Below are positions 53,949 through 64,000 of a stretch of DNA of 64,000 bases, piece by piece. The stretch is from Diadophis punctatus similis (lineage: Eukaryota > Chordata > Lepidosauria > Squamata > Dipsadidae): positions 139,590,626 through 139,654,625 of the forward strand of contig JALIGW010000003.1 of assembly GCA_023053685.1 (NCBI GenBank), written 5' to 3'. Every line of letters begins with the position of its first letter. Within the stretch, counting starts at the first letter, position 1. A program made the position numbers and the translations under genes. The notes under the pieces are model-generated. The model worked only from the letters and a program-made list of their open reading frames with translations. It had not been told where the DNA came from and did not search any database.

Positions 53949-54480
53949 TTGGGGAGGGAGTTTATTAAAATTTGTTGTAAAAATCAAAACCAGAAGCACA
54001 CACAGATGACTGATTCAGCTGGATTCATAAACTTCTTTATAAACATAATAATATATATATTTACAATACCATTAGCAGAGTTCTTCTTCAATGTAGTTAC
54101 AGATAGCAGAGAACAGTTAGTTTCATTTCAGCAGAGTTCAGAGTGGAGACTGGAGCCACACCCAGCCTTAAGCTTAAGTTCCAGTTTTGATTCTCTGCAC
54201 AGTCTCAGAAGTGGTTAGCTCCTATTGGCTGACTCAGTTGCTATGCCTATTCATTGGCTAACCTTGTTACCATTGGCTCTCCCAGTTCATGAATATCTTA
54301 ACAGAGTTTCCATTTGCTTAGAAATCTGAACAGGACCAAATATGAATTCACCAATGGGATTACACAGTTTGTAGTGATTCGTGTGAAACTGACTATATAA
54401 GCTTACTTGTCTGTCTATTCAGGATCTTTCACTTAGGAAAATTACTTAAGGAATTCTTTGCGTGTCTGACCAACATGCTA
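53949..54480 (-). mobile_element. LTR-like sequence (uncertain)
   Basis: On the minus strand three GCCAAT boxes lie within about 60 bp (plus coordinates 54221-54280), followed by AT-rich TATA-like sequence and AATAAA near 53963. This resembles a U3-R-U5 order, but I find no TG/CA ends with a matching duplication. Confidence 0.3.
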
Positions 54481-54593
54481 TAGATTCTTCATAAAGTTTT
54501 GGAGGCTTTAATCTATATCCTGAACCGAGGAGACATGCTATAGATTCTTCATAAAGTTTTGGAGGCTTTAATCTATATCCTGAACCGAGGAGA
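54473..54593. repeat. 60-bp perfect tandem duplication
   Basis: ACATGCTATAGATTCTTCAT to CTGAACCGAGGAGA occurs twice in a row with no mismatch. The unit is not low complexity. Confidence 0.97.
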
Positions 54594-54699
54594 GGGACAA
54601 ATCTGAAACTTGGCATCAAAGGAGCTGAGAAGAAAAATGGGGTCTAGGTTTTTTTTTTCTTAGAGGACTTCACTAATTGGGTGACCTTGAGCAGCTCAG

Positions 54700-54855
54700 A
54701 GATCTTGGGCCAATCACTGTCTCTCAGCCCAACCCACCTCACAAGGTTGTTGTTGTGGGGAAAATAGGAGAAGGAAGATGTGTTGGATATGTTCACTGCC
54801 TTGGGTTGATTGTAAAAATAATAAAGGCAGGATACAAGCAAACAAACAAATAATA
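54700..54855 (+). mobile_element. Sauria-type SINE, 5'-truncated
   Basis: GCCCAACCCACCTCACAAGG, GTTGTGGGGAAAATAGGAG, TTGTAAAAATAATAAAGGCA and an AAAC-rich tail. The tRNA head is gone. Confidence 0.9.
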
Positions 54856-55426
54856 TGGAAACTCCGGTTTATCTGCTTAACATTTTCCTATGAGAGTTTG
54901 GATTGGTTTTAATGGAATATTGTGTGAAGATAAATAATTTCATTTTCAAACTCATTTAATGTACTTCCAGCCTACAACTTCTCTTTGCTGTAATGTTTGC
55001 TGCATTTTTGTATAAGCTTCTAAATAGTGTTTTATGTCACTTAATAATTAATAATTCTGCAAAATTCATGTAACTTATACCGGTAATTGTTTGAAACAAA
55101 ATTCGTGCTCAAACTGCTTCTGTTATTTTTTTACATAATTCAAATGAAATATTTTTCATTATTTCAAAATTATGAAATTCTATTAGAATTTCTTTGTAAT
55201 TTGGATTTAATTTATTTAAAATATTTATACTGTGTATCTTCTTTCCCTTATATACAGTAGTTCTTTGTTGCTCATTACGCTATAATATATGCATGTTTAT
55301 TTATATATGAATCTGTGCCGAAGACTTCCCAGTAGTATTACAGGCTTAATAATCATATGTCAACACATGCATCGTACTCAAAATTATGCATGCAGATTAA
55401 GTTCCATATGTGTCTACTTGTGTGTC
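54856..55426. other. Unassigned AT-rich sequence
   Basis: Very AT-rich, no frame or repeat signature. Confidence 0.4.
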
Positions 55427-55490
55427 TCTCAACCTTGGCAATTTTAAGATGCGTGGACTTCAACTCCCAGAATTCCCCAGCAGCATGCAG
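55427..55490. mobile_element. Half of a palindromic hAT MITE
   Basis: CTCTCAACCTTGGCAATTTT, GTGGACTTCAACTCCCAGAA and TTCCCCAGC match one arm of the 24314 MITE; the other arm is missing. Confidence 0.65.
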
Positions 55491-56094
55491 CTGCCCTAGC
55501 TGATTCTTCCATTGGCAGGGAAAAAATGAATAAATCCCTACTTCCTCTACTTTTTGATAGCTGGTTGTATTTAAAATACAGCAATCAGAAGCTATTAATT
55601 AAGATTAAAAGGATTTGCATATTGTATAAAAAACAGATTCTGATAAGGCTCCTAGGGGTCACTTCTAAAAACCATGGCATTTCAATGGGATTATAGTTTG
55701 CAAGAAATAACTTAAAATAATTTTCCCCAAGTCACATTAGCAGAAGCCTGGAAAGGAGAAAAAAATTGATTGGATGTATAATGTTGGCAATACATTAAGA
55801 AAAAATCAGTGCCACTATTTGCTTTTTTCCTCTTTATTCCCAATCTCTTTTTCTTTTGTTTTATAACTACTATGTATAATCATATGTTTATGAAAACCTA
55901 TTTGTAGGAGCTTTGTTGGCCTGCAGAATCAATAAAAATACTCAAACAACTACCAAATCAGCCAAGATCTGTATTGAATTGAGATTTAAGATTCGAAAGA
56001 GGCGTGAGTCCATTTAAAATCTAAAGGCAAGAAGATTTGATTCAACCTGGTTTGACATTGGCTAAATGGAAGGAATAGTGCAAAAGTGAAGAAA
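55491..56094. other. Unassigned sequence
   Basis: Nothing recognised. Confidence 0.35.
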
Positions 56095-56280
56095 GTTCAT
56101 CAAATCATTGTGCATTATGACAATGTCATGGGATTCCATACCATATAAGACATATACAAAAAGAGGAGAAGGTCAAAGAACACTAGGCAGACCCAGAAGA
56201 AGATGGAGATACAACATCAAAGACACGATGCAAATGAACAATAGTTGAGGCTGTCAGAATAGCAAGAACCAAAACTTTTG
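56095..56280 (+). mobile_element. Possible RTE-type LINE C-terminal remnant
   Basis: The translation around 56160-56225 gives RTLGRPRRRWRYNIKD, like the GRP-RRW-NIK motif near the C-terminus of RTE/BovB-type proteins. Short and frameshifted. Confidence 0.4.
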
Positions 56281-56313
56281 TACTTTTACTTTTGTAACAC
56301 CTGAAATGGTAAG

Positions 56314-56410
56314 AGAGGAGGAGGAGGAGGAGGAGGAGGAGGAGGAGGAGGAGGAGGAGGAGGAGGAGGAGGAGGAGGAGGAGGAGGAGGAGAAGATCAT
56401 CATCATCATC
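56314..56410. repeat. (GAG)n-(ATC)n microsatellite
   Basis: About 26 GAG units (pure purine strand) followed by five ATC units; encodes a chance polyserine frame on the minus strand. Confidence 0.97.
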
Positions 56411-57269
56411 AAATCTGGAAATGTCTCCGGTTCTCTCTTCATCAGTTCAAAGGCATTGTTTAACATCACAAATTGATCTGAAGATTCAACAGAATCTCCT
56501 TTCAATTGACTCACCCCTTCTGTGCTTCACAAAGCCTGACAAACAAGTAAAAGTAAATAAGAACTGAAAGGAAAGAGCAAATGATCAATGATAAAGATAA
56601 CATGATATTTAGCTAGTTTTATTTAATCCATGAGTTCATCCTTGAAGATTGAAGTCATGAAATGAGGAAAATGCTTATGGGAACAAGCTTTTAGCCTTAT
56701 AGTATATCTTTGTCACCATATGCTCCGTTTATTGCCACATAAATTTAGCCTTATGTAAGTAGCACATTGAAATATTCTTCATATATAATTATCTGAATAT
56801 GCGGGAAATCTCTCATCAAAAACATTAGGTTTAACAGTAAATATTCCCCATTTCTGAAACTACAGCTGAATTCATTGGTTACAACACAGAATGCCCTCCA
56901 CAAAATGTGTGAGAGTAAGCTGGGAGGTGACCCTTAAGGCTGACATTACTCAATATATTGTTAGTCTGCACAGTCTGTCTGAGATCATTTTAACCTCTTT
57001 GTAAGGAGAGGAGCCTAAATTTTATCTTTCTTTGTGAAAAAGCTGATATTTAGGCTATCTAGGAACGGCCATCATCCAAAAGCATTGATTACAATTCAAC
57101 TCAGATTCAACATGTTTCCTCAGAAAGAAACCAGACTTACACATAGAAGAAAATGTCAACCTAGCAGCAAAATGCTTAGAACATCCTTTCCCAACCTTGT
57201 GACTTTCCAATGTGTTTCCCAAATCTCTTCTGTCATCATGACATAAATTATTGGATTTAGAAATGGTGG
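56411..57269. other. Unassigned sequence
   Basis: No repeat hallmarks; frames at 57034-57399 overlap on both strands without recognisable domains. Confidence 0.35.
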
Positions 57270-57375
57270 AAAATATTTGTAGCTCAGGTAGTAGAGGTGG
57301 GTGGTGGTTTGTTCCCTGAGCTTGTTGAGTGTCCAAACTTTTTGTCACCAGGCTAGGTAACATCAGCAGTGGAAC
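57270..57375. mobile_element. Diverged Penelope-like terminal repeat (tentative)
   Basis: AATATTTGTAGCTCAGG, CCTGAGCTTG and CAGGCTAGGTAACATCAGCA parallel the 2461-2602 repeat with many changes. Confidence 0.35.
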
Positions 57376-57659
57376 TTTGGTTGAATTGTCTTGATTCAAT
57401 TCTCTTCTGCTTTTTATGTAGTCAGTTGGTCATGTGACCAAATGGTCATGCTGTGTGAGGGCCATCTGGTGGTAAGGTCACCCTGGCTGGTCACCCATTC
57501 ATTGAATACCTGGTTTAGGTGAACTGAACTAAACTAAACAAAGCTTGCAGAACAAACCACCAACATTATTGGACTTGACATATGACAACCTGAAGGATAT
57601 CTTGTTGGGGAAGGCAAGAATATCTAATCTACTTGGTGTATCAAAGATACCGTATTTTT

Positions 57660-58061
57660 TAGAGTATAAGATACACCTTTCCCCCCCCCCCTAAAAGAGG
57701 CTGAAAAGTTGGGTTCGTCTTATACTCCGACTGTAGCTTTTTTGAAGCTTTTTTTCCAGCCCTAACAAGGCGCTAACGATCTTTCTGGCTCTTACTGGCT
57801 TGCAGACTTTTTCATTGCTACTCCCTCAGAAGAAAGTTTTTTTCCAGCCCTAAGTCTTTGCAGGCTTTTTTTCATTGCTACTTCATCCGAATAAGGTTTT
57901 TTCCAGCCCTAACCAGGGGATAAAATAATGTGCTGAAGTTGACCAGACTAAGGACGCTAGCCAGATGAATACCTGGTATGCAGATTTTTCCCCCTATTTT
58001 CCTCCCCAAATACTAAGGTGCGTCTTATACTCCGGTGTGTCTTATACTCCAAAAAATATGA
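57660..58061. mobile_element. CCGTATTTTT-type MITE (402 bp)
   Basis: Ends CCGTATTTTTTAGAGTATAA and TTATACTCCAAAAAATATG, TA at the left flank. Orientation is opposite to the 51814 copy (TTTCCAGCCCTAA units on the plus strand). Confidence 0.88.
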
Positions 58062-58677
58062 TAGGTAACCCTACATTTTAAAGCTAAATCTTTGATGGCA
58101 TTCCACATCAGGCAAATAATGGCAGCCCTCTTTTGACCAGGTGATCAGAATCATATACCAGGCCACATTTATTATTCATCTATGTGCTGAACGAGTGTTA
58201 AAAGCACCCTTCTTTTGACCCAAATTCTCTCATTAGATAGTTTATATATGACACCGCAGTATGTAAAAGCTACAGATGGGCAGAAAAATTATTTTGATGC
58301 TTTAACTCCCCCCCCCCCCAAAGACGGAGATTCGTTTTTGTTTTTTGGTGTTCTTGCGCTGGTCTACTTATAAGGTGGCAAAGGAAGTTGGGCAAGCATA
58401 AGAATGTCTAATTTTACATTGTGTAATCATCTCTTCAGTCCTCTCCAGCCCTCTGAGCTTCCCAAACTTCAATTAAGTCTCAAAGGAAGATATTATGAAA
58501 AAAACTCCCCTCACTGGATTTTTGCAGAGAGAATCCTGAGAAAATGTTCATCCAATTTTGATGTTCACTTATTTGATGGAGTTTTTCCCCCAAAAACCTT
58601 CAGTGCCTAGCTCTAATGGAAACTGACTAGCTCTAGTTAAAAAAAACCTAGCTCTAATGAAAACTTCTAAAAAAAAG
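58062..58677. other. Unassigned sequence
   Basis: A C run at 58309-58319 and tandem CCTAGCTCTAATG-like pieces at 58607-58660; no gene. Confidence 0.35.
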
Positions 58678-58756
58678 ATGTTGGGACTCTGGAAAGAGTG
58701 CAGAAAAGACCAACAAAGATGATTAGCGGCCTGGAGGCTAAACATATGAAGAACAG

Positions 58757-59173
58757 TGTCAGGGTTCCAAATAGTATCCAAAACTAAATCAGTGTCAGAG
58801 GCAAAGTATTCCTCAAAGTTCCAATTTATTAACAGAGCCATGTTGGCACATCTGGATGAAACCCGAAGCTGAAGTTCCTTGGGTTTCACCACCCAGTTGA
58901 AAGTTCAAGCCCTTGCCCCCACACCCCCAAGTCCATCACGTTGACCAATCTTCAACTGCCAGGCTGGCAGAATCCACCCATCTCCTTCCGTGCAGGTGCA
59001 GGAGTGCAGAGACAAAGGATGACCTTGGCTTTCTAGAAAGAATTTGTTATGGCTACACAGAGACAGCTCTCATGCAATTCCCCCTCCCAATTTCCCACAG
59101 TAAAGAATACATATTAAAATAGTATAAATTATGGCAGGCCAAAGACCCCAACTAAAATGGCTTCGGCCTGACA
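58757..59173 (-). mobile_element. Solo LTR inside CR1 (417 bp)
   Basis: Starts TGTCAGGGTTCC and ends CGGCCTGACA, with a perfect 5-bp duplication AACAG (58752-58756, 59174-59178). An AATAAA at about 58830 on the minus strand suggests minus orientation. No internal coding region. Confidence 0.88.
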
Positions 59174-59224
59174 AACAGTTGCAGGAATTGGGTATGTCTA
59201 ATCTAGTGAAAAGTGGGACCAGGG

Positions 59225-59463
59225 CAGGGGTAAAATTCAGCAGGTTCTGACAGGTTCTGGAGAACCGGTAGCGGAAATTTTGAGTAGTTTGGAGAACCGG
59301 CAAATACCACCGCTGGCCCCAAAGTGTGGTGGGAATGGAGATTTTGCAATATCCTTCCCCTGGAGTGGGGTGGGAATGAAGATTTTGCAGTATCCTTCCC
59401 CTGCCACGCCCACCAAGCCACGCCCACAGAACCGGTAGGGAAAAATTTTGAATTTCACCCCTG
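59225..59463. mobile_element. hAT MITE inside CR1 (239 bp)
   Basis: Ends CAGGGGTAAAATTCA and TGAATTTCACCCCTG; 8-bp duplication GACCAGGG/GACCAGGA, 7 of 8. The interior has GGAGAACCGGCAAATACC and CCACGCCCACC, shared with 47400-47767. Confidence 0.92.
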
Positions 59464-59812
59464 GACCAGGAGTGACATGATAGCAATATTCCAATATTTG
59501 AGGGGCTGCCACAAAGAAGAGGGGGGTCAACCTATTTTCCAAAGGACCAGAAGGCAAGACAAAAACAATGGATGGAAACTAATCAAGAAGAGAAGCAACC
59601 TAAAACTAAGGAGAAATTTCCTACCAGGGAGAACAATTAACCAGTGGAACAGCTTGCCTTCAGAAATCGTGGGTGCTCCATCACTGGAGGCTTTTAAGAA
59701 GAGACTGGTTAGCCATTTGTCTGGAATGGTATATTTTCCTGCATGAGCAGGGAGCTGGACTAAAAGACCTTCAGGGTCCCTTCTAGTTCTGTTGTCCTGT
59801 TACTCTGACCTT

Positions 59813-60649
59813 CTGAGGACCATTGTATAGGTTCTGATAAATATGGATGGCAACACTGCTTCCCAAGTCAACAAGTACGTAAAAGAATTTTTCTCTTTAG
59901 TTACACGACCTTTCCACTCAACCGCAGCTAACAGGCCAAAGACAGGCCAGTTCACCCGTCTGTAATTCTGCATATGACTGCTTTAATTTGGTTGCTTATA
60001 GAATGACAATGATTTGAAATAGTTTTCTACATCTGGAATAGCTGTCATGCATTGCTTAGTGGCACACTTTCTCTACTTGGTAGGCTAATGGCTTCTATCA
60101 GGAGCCTGTTATTCCATCAAAACTCGCAATTGTCTCTGTAACTCCATTACTTTGCGGTATAATTACCTTTCAGTGCTACTTCTTTAAAAGCCTGGAAATG
60201 AACATCTTTTTGAGATAGGGTGTCATAAAAACTGAGAAGATTAGTTATTTTAATGCCATTACATCCTCTAGAAAGAGCTAAGTGCCATCTTCATGGCATT
60301 TCCCCCTATCCTCACTTAAGCAATTTTTAAAATAAATCCCAGCTTGGGGGGGGAAATTGCTTCTAATAATGCTGAACTCTTACTTTATTTTGAGACAGCC
60401 TCCTCTCTGTTCTCTTTTCTCTGTTTACAGACAAAGAAGAGCAGAGTTCAATCAAATTGTGCCATCAGAAATTAAGCATTGTACTGTAATTGTTGGTACG
60501 TTCTTCAGTGAATGAAATCGGACAAGTCAATCTCCACACATTTCTCAGTTCCCTGCCCTTGACCTGGTGTCTGCAAGCAGGAAATTAAAAATACTCACTT
60601 TGATTTTCAATTAGAGCAGAGTGGGGGCAGTGCATCCATCTTGGCTCTT
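59813..60649. other. Unassigned sequence
   Basis: AT-rich with no frame above 60 codons; may be unique. Confidence 0.4.
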
Positions 60650-61975
60650 CTTGACCTTTTGGAGCTTCAAATACCATCATCCATGGGTTTTTTTGGACCG
60701 GCTTCGGGAGTTGGGGGAGGGTGGGAGGCACAATTTTGTGCTGGTTCACCTTCTTCCTCTGGGACCAGTCCCAATCAGTGTTGATAGGGAGTGAGAGGTC
60801 CAGCCCACAGCCCCTGCTCTGTGTGGTGCCACATGTTTCAGTGCTCGCTCTGTTCTTTTTTCAACATTTACATGAAACTGTTGGGAGAGATCATCCATTG
60901 CCAGGGCATGAAGTATCATCAGCATGCTAATGATATTCAGATGTATGTTTTCATCCTGGGGAAAGTACCGTATTTTTTGGAGTGTAAGACACACCTTAGT
61001 TTTGGGGGAGGAAAATAGGGGGAAAAAATCTACCTACCAGGTATTCATCTGGCTAGTGTCCTTAGTCTGGTCAGCTTCAGCACATTATTTTATCCCCCGG
61101 TTAGGGCTGAAAAAAATCTTCTTCGGAGGGAGTAGCAATGAAAACAAGCCTGCAAAGACTTAGGGTTGGGGAAAAACTTCTTTGGAGGGAGTAGCAATGA
61201 AAAAATCCTGCAAGCCGGGAAGATCGTTAGCACCTCGTTAGGGCTGGGGGGGGGAAAGCTTCGAAAAAGATGCATTCGGAGTATAAGATGCACCCAAATT
61301 TTCAGCCTCTTTTAGGGAGGGGGAAAGGTGTGTCTTTTACTCCAAAAAATGCGGTAGGTAATACTGTGGGTGTCCTTTCATAGGGCCTGGAGGTTGCAGG
61401 GAGTTTGGATGGGGAACAGCAGGCTTCAATTAAACCTTGGTAAGTTGGAGTAACTATGTTCTGGAAGCTCTTCCGTAACTGGGAGTTTACCATCTTTGGT
61501 CCTGGATGGGATTGCACTGCCCCAGACAGACCCAATGTGTAATCTGGGGTTCTCCCGGATTCATGATTGCTGGTCAGGGAGCAGGTGGCAAGCATATCTG
61601 GGTGGACTTTGGTTCAGTTTTGTGTTGTGTGCCAGTTGCATCCTTCCTTGATTGAGAAAGCCCTTCTTTCAGTCATGCATCTTCATTATGGATTACTGCA
61701 ATATGCTCTACATGAGGCTACCCTTGAAGAATATATAGAAGCTACGAGTAGGGCAGAATGTAGTGGCCTGTGTAGTTTTCGTTGCCTCTGGAGTTGCAAG
61801 CTGTATTGGGCACCAGTTTGCTTCTGGGTCCTATTCATGTTATCATCTTTAAAGCCCTTCATGGCATAGGACCAGATTATTTGAGGAACCATCTCATTCC
61901 AATGGCATCGTCCCGTCCCACTTGGTCAAGCAGGGATGGTATGTTGCAGATACCATTGGTTAATTTTTTTTAAAA
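60650..61975 (+). mobile_element. L2 LINE fragment split by a MITE
   Basis: The first piece gives FFNIYMKLLGEIIHCQGMKY with the RT motif YADD changed to HAND; after the MITE, L2 resumes with a LDYCN-like MDYCNMLYMRLPLKN reading and IIFKALHGIGPDYLRNHLIP. Many frameshifts; long dead. Confidence 0.8.
60968..61354. mobile_element. CCGTATTTTT-type MITE inside L2 (387 bp)
   Basis: Ends CCGTATTTTTTGGAGTGTAA and TACTCCAAAAAATGCGG with TA on both sides (60966-60967, 61355-61356). Confidence 0.93.
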
Positions 61976-62319
61976 AATAAAGCTTTTCAAAATAAAGTTT
62001 GGTTGTATATCTCCGCAGACAGGAGTGGAAGATCTTCTCTATTTCACATGGAACCCCAGCTCAAGACATTACTCTGGTCGGTAGCTAATGGCAACAGTAA
62101 TTATGACATCAATGGACAACACCCACACAATGCTCTTTAAGTCAGAGAAGATTCCAGGAGTCAAAGATGTTGTGAGGCAGGACCCTTAAGAGCTCCTGTC
62201 CCACAACATCTACCTTAGGACTTGTATTCGCCTAATTCTTAAATATAATGTGTTAGTAAGTAAGTGACTTTAAAATGGTATAAACATACGTTAGGGAATC
62301 AAGAGACATATGCAAACTA
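61976..62319. other. Unassigned sequence
   Basis: Nothing recognised between the L2 remnant and the mariner MITE. Confidence 0.35.
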
Positions 62320-63442
62320 CAGGTAGTCCTTGACTTTCAATAGTTGTTCAGTGACCATTTGTGATGACTCCCCTGGACGCTTGCTCAGATACCTCTCTAA
62401 ATGTCAGCTCAGGGGAGAATGAACCAGTTCCTGGCACGACAAGAGCTGAGTTGATTGATGGCTCTGAGAAGCCATCTGTGTGGGAGTTGGCTGAAGCCCA
62501 GCTGCAGCAGAACAGTCCTGAGGCTCCAGGTGGGGAAAGCATGCAGCTGCAGCCGGTCAGTGATGAGGAAGAGGAACTGCCTTCTGCACCTAATCCAAAA
62601 ACACGTAGGGCAGAGAAGAGGCAGGACAGAGAAGGTCAGCCAGATTACTCGTGAGGAGGCAGTCTCGCCCTTCTTGATGGGCTGCACTGGAAGCTTATTA
62701 AGCACAGCAGAGAGATGGAGACGATGCTGGGAGCAACATGTTTGTTTCCTAGCTGTGTGTTTTCCAGGTATTGTGATTTCTGCCTCACTTTGGATTGACA
62801 TGGTGCCTTAACTTGGATTGTGGCTTGGAAACTCTGGACTGTTTTTTTCCTTCATGAACTCTTTTATGTTGTGGATATAAGTTTGCCTGGTGATTATTTT
62901 GATTGAGAAACTTTCATGTGCCTTGTAGACTCTTTGGCCATTGTTCTGTGGACTAGCATTGGTCTGCTTGTGGCTGGACTTAATTGGGGCAGTTCTAGGT
63001 TTTTGATGAAGGGAATTGCTTGGGAATATTAATAAACTCGCTAAACCATAGTTATGTATGTGCGTGAGTTAGTGGAACTGCACACCATTTGAAATTACAA
63101 TGACAGTGTTTTTTTACTTATGACCGTTTTTCATACATATGACCATTGCAGCATCCCCATGGTCATGTGACCAAAATTCAGACGTTTGACAACTGGTTCA
63201 TATTTACGATGGTTGCAATATCCCGAGGTCATGTGTTCACTTTTTGCAACCTTCTGACAAGCAAAGCCAATGGGGGAGACAGATTCACTTAACACTAGCT
63301 TAACAACTGCATTGATTCACTTAACAACCATGGCAAGAAGGTCATAAAATGGGGCAAAACTCACTTAACAACTCTCTCGCTTAGCAACAAAAATTTTGGG
63401 CTCAATTGTACAAAATTGTACAATTTTGTACAGGACCACCTG
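62320..63442. mobile_element. Tc1/mariner-type MITE split by a solo LTR
   Basis: Ends CAGGTAGTCCTTGACTTTC and GTACAGGACCACCTG with TA flanks. Without the LTR and one 5-bp duplication it is 393 bp, identical in length to the 52816 copy. Confidence 0.92.
62360..63084 (+). mobile_element. Solo LTR inside a mariner MITE (725 bp)
   Basis: Starts TGTGATGACTCCCC, ends GAACTGCACA, with a perfect 5-bp duplication CCATT (62355-62359, 63085-63089). AATAAA at about 63030 sets plus orientation. A 97-codon acidic frame (62361-62654) occupies its first part and has no domain I recognise. No gag-pol sequence is present. Confidence 0.9.
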
Positions 63443-63603
63443 TACAAAAATAAAAAGCAAGAATTCAGACAAGTAGCAAAAATCGAACAGAAAGCCAGAA
63501 AGGAACTTATTTTAGCAATCTAGCAATCTTGCTAGTTATGGCAGTGAATGGTTTTGATCCCCCAGAGAGTATTAAGTCCTAAAAGAGTGTCCACTGTTTC
63601 ATG

Positions 63604-63606
<3 letters not shown>

Positions 63607-63696
<90 letters not shown>

Positions 63697-63742
63697 TGTA
63701 TGTATGTATGTATGTATGTATGTATGTATGTATGTATGTATG

Positions 63743-63785
<43 letters not shown>

Positions 63786-63838
63786 ATATATATATATATA
63801 TATATGTATATGTATATGTATATATATGTATATATATG

Positions 63839-63883
<45 letters not shown>

Positions 63884-63884
63884 G

Positions 63885-63915
<31 letters not shown>

Positions 63916-63938
63916 GTGTATATATATATATATGTATG

Positions 63939-63995
<57 letters not shown>

Positions 63996-64000
63996 GTATA
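63607..64000. repeat. (TA)n/(TATG)n array to the window end
   Basis: At least 394 bp of TA blocks interleaved with TATG and TATATG blocks; continues past the window. Confidence 0.98.

Larger units (their letters stand above)
58678..59812 (+). mobile_element. CR1 LINE 3' end split by a solo LTR and a hAT MITE
   Basis: CR1 pieces: 58678-58756 (GAGTGCAGAAAAGACC, CTGGAGGCTAAACATATG), 59174-59224 (GTTGCAGGAATTGGGTATG) and 59464-59812 (GACATGATAGCAATATTCC, then INQWNSLPSEIVGAPS and CCTTCAGGGTCCCTTC). Removing the two inserts restores the usual CR1 order. Confidence 0.92.

Noticed and set aside
56254..56514. Polyserine protein on the minus strand
   Set aside because: It is a translation of the GAG microsatellite with no coding context.

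Overview
The window looks like gene-poor nuclear DNA from a squamate reptile, most likely a snake. This rests on the repeats: CR1 copies with AATAG- or AATCT-type tails, BovB (RTE) LINE ends, L2, R4/Dong-type and L1-type LINEs, Sauria-type SINEs, MIR-like tRNA SINEs, and many hAT and Tc1/mariner MITEs. I found no host protein-coding gene, tRNA gene, rRNA or CRISPR array. Every open frame I could assign belongs to a transposable element. The rest is AT-rich sequence without a recognisable signature and may be intergenic or intronic.

Layout. 0.6-5 kb: SINE, R4 and RTE fragments, a CAGTGGTTC-type hAT MITE, a short interstitial TTAGGG array, a mariner-type MITE, a 73-bp-arm inverted repeat and a decayed hAT transposase fragment. 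5-11.2 kb: two long hairpins, a 2-kb minus-strand CR1 with another LINE inserted in it, a mariner MITE, and an R4 fragment carrying a hAT MITE. 11.2-20.5 kb: mostly unassigned, with hAT MITEs, a mariner MITE holding a hAT element that has 114-bp inverted arms, an old CR1 and SINEs. 20.5-22.7 kb: a 5'-truncated L2 with a 607-codon open frame containing the whole reverse transcriptase. 23-31 kb: hAT MITEs with 8-bp duplications, SINEs and a BovB copy split by an L1 3' end and by a SINE. 31-38 kb: a CCGTATTTT-type MITE, SINE, CR1 end, L2 piece, an unusual 708-bp hAT element and a BovB end. 38.3-41.8 kb: a 3.5-kb L1-type element with 14-bp target duplications, an intact ORF1 and no ORF2. 42-50.6 kb: microsatellites, a nested L2, hAT MITEs, a solo LTR, and an R4/Dong-type LINE inside a TAA microsatellite that is the tail of a CR1, itself inside a MITE. 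50.6-64 kb: more MITEs, two solo LTRs (one inside a mariner MITE, one inside a CR1), nested L2, and a long TA/TATG array that runs off the end.

There is no operon or pathway. What links the features is order of insertion. Many elements sit inside others with clean target-site duplications (8 bp for hAT, TA for mariner, 5 bp for LTRs, 14 and 18 bp for L1), so relative ages can be read directly. The strongest observations are the ORF1-only L1-type element, the R4/Dong insertion in a TAA array, the dense CAGRGGTGGGTTC hAT MITE family with internal NRF1-like motifs, and the mariner-hAT-palindrome nest at about 14 kb. Names of repeat families are from memory of such repeats, not from a database search.
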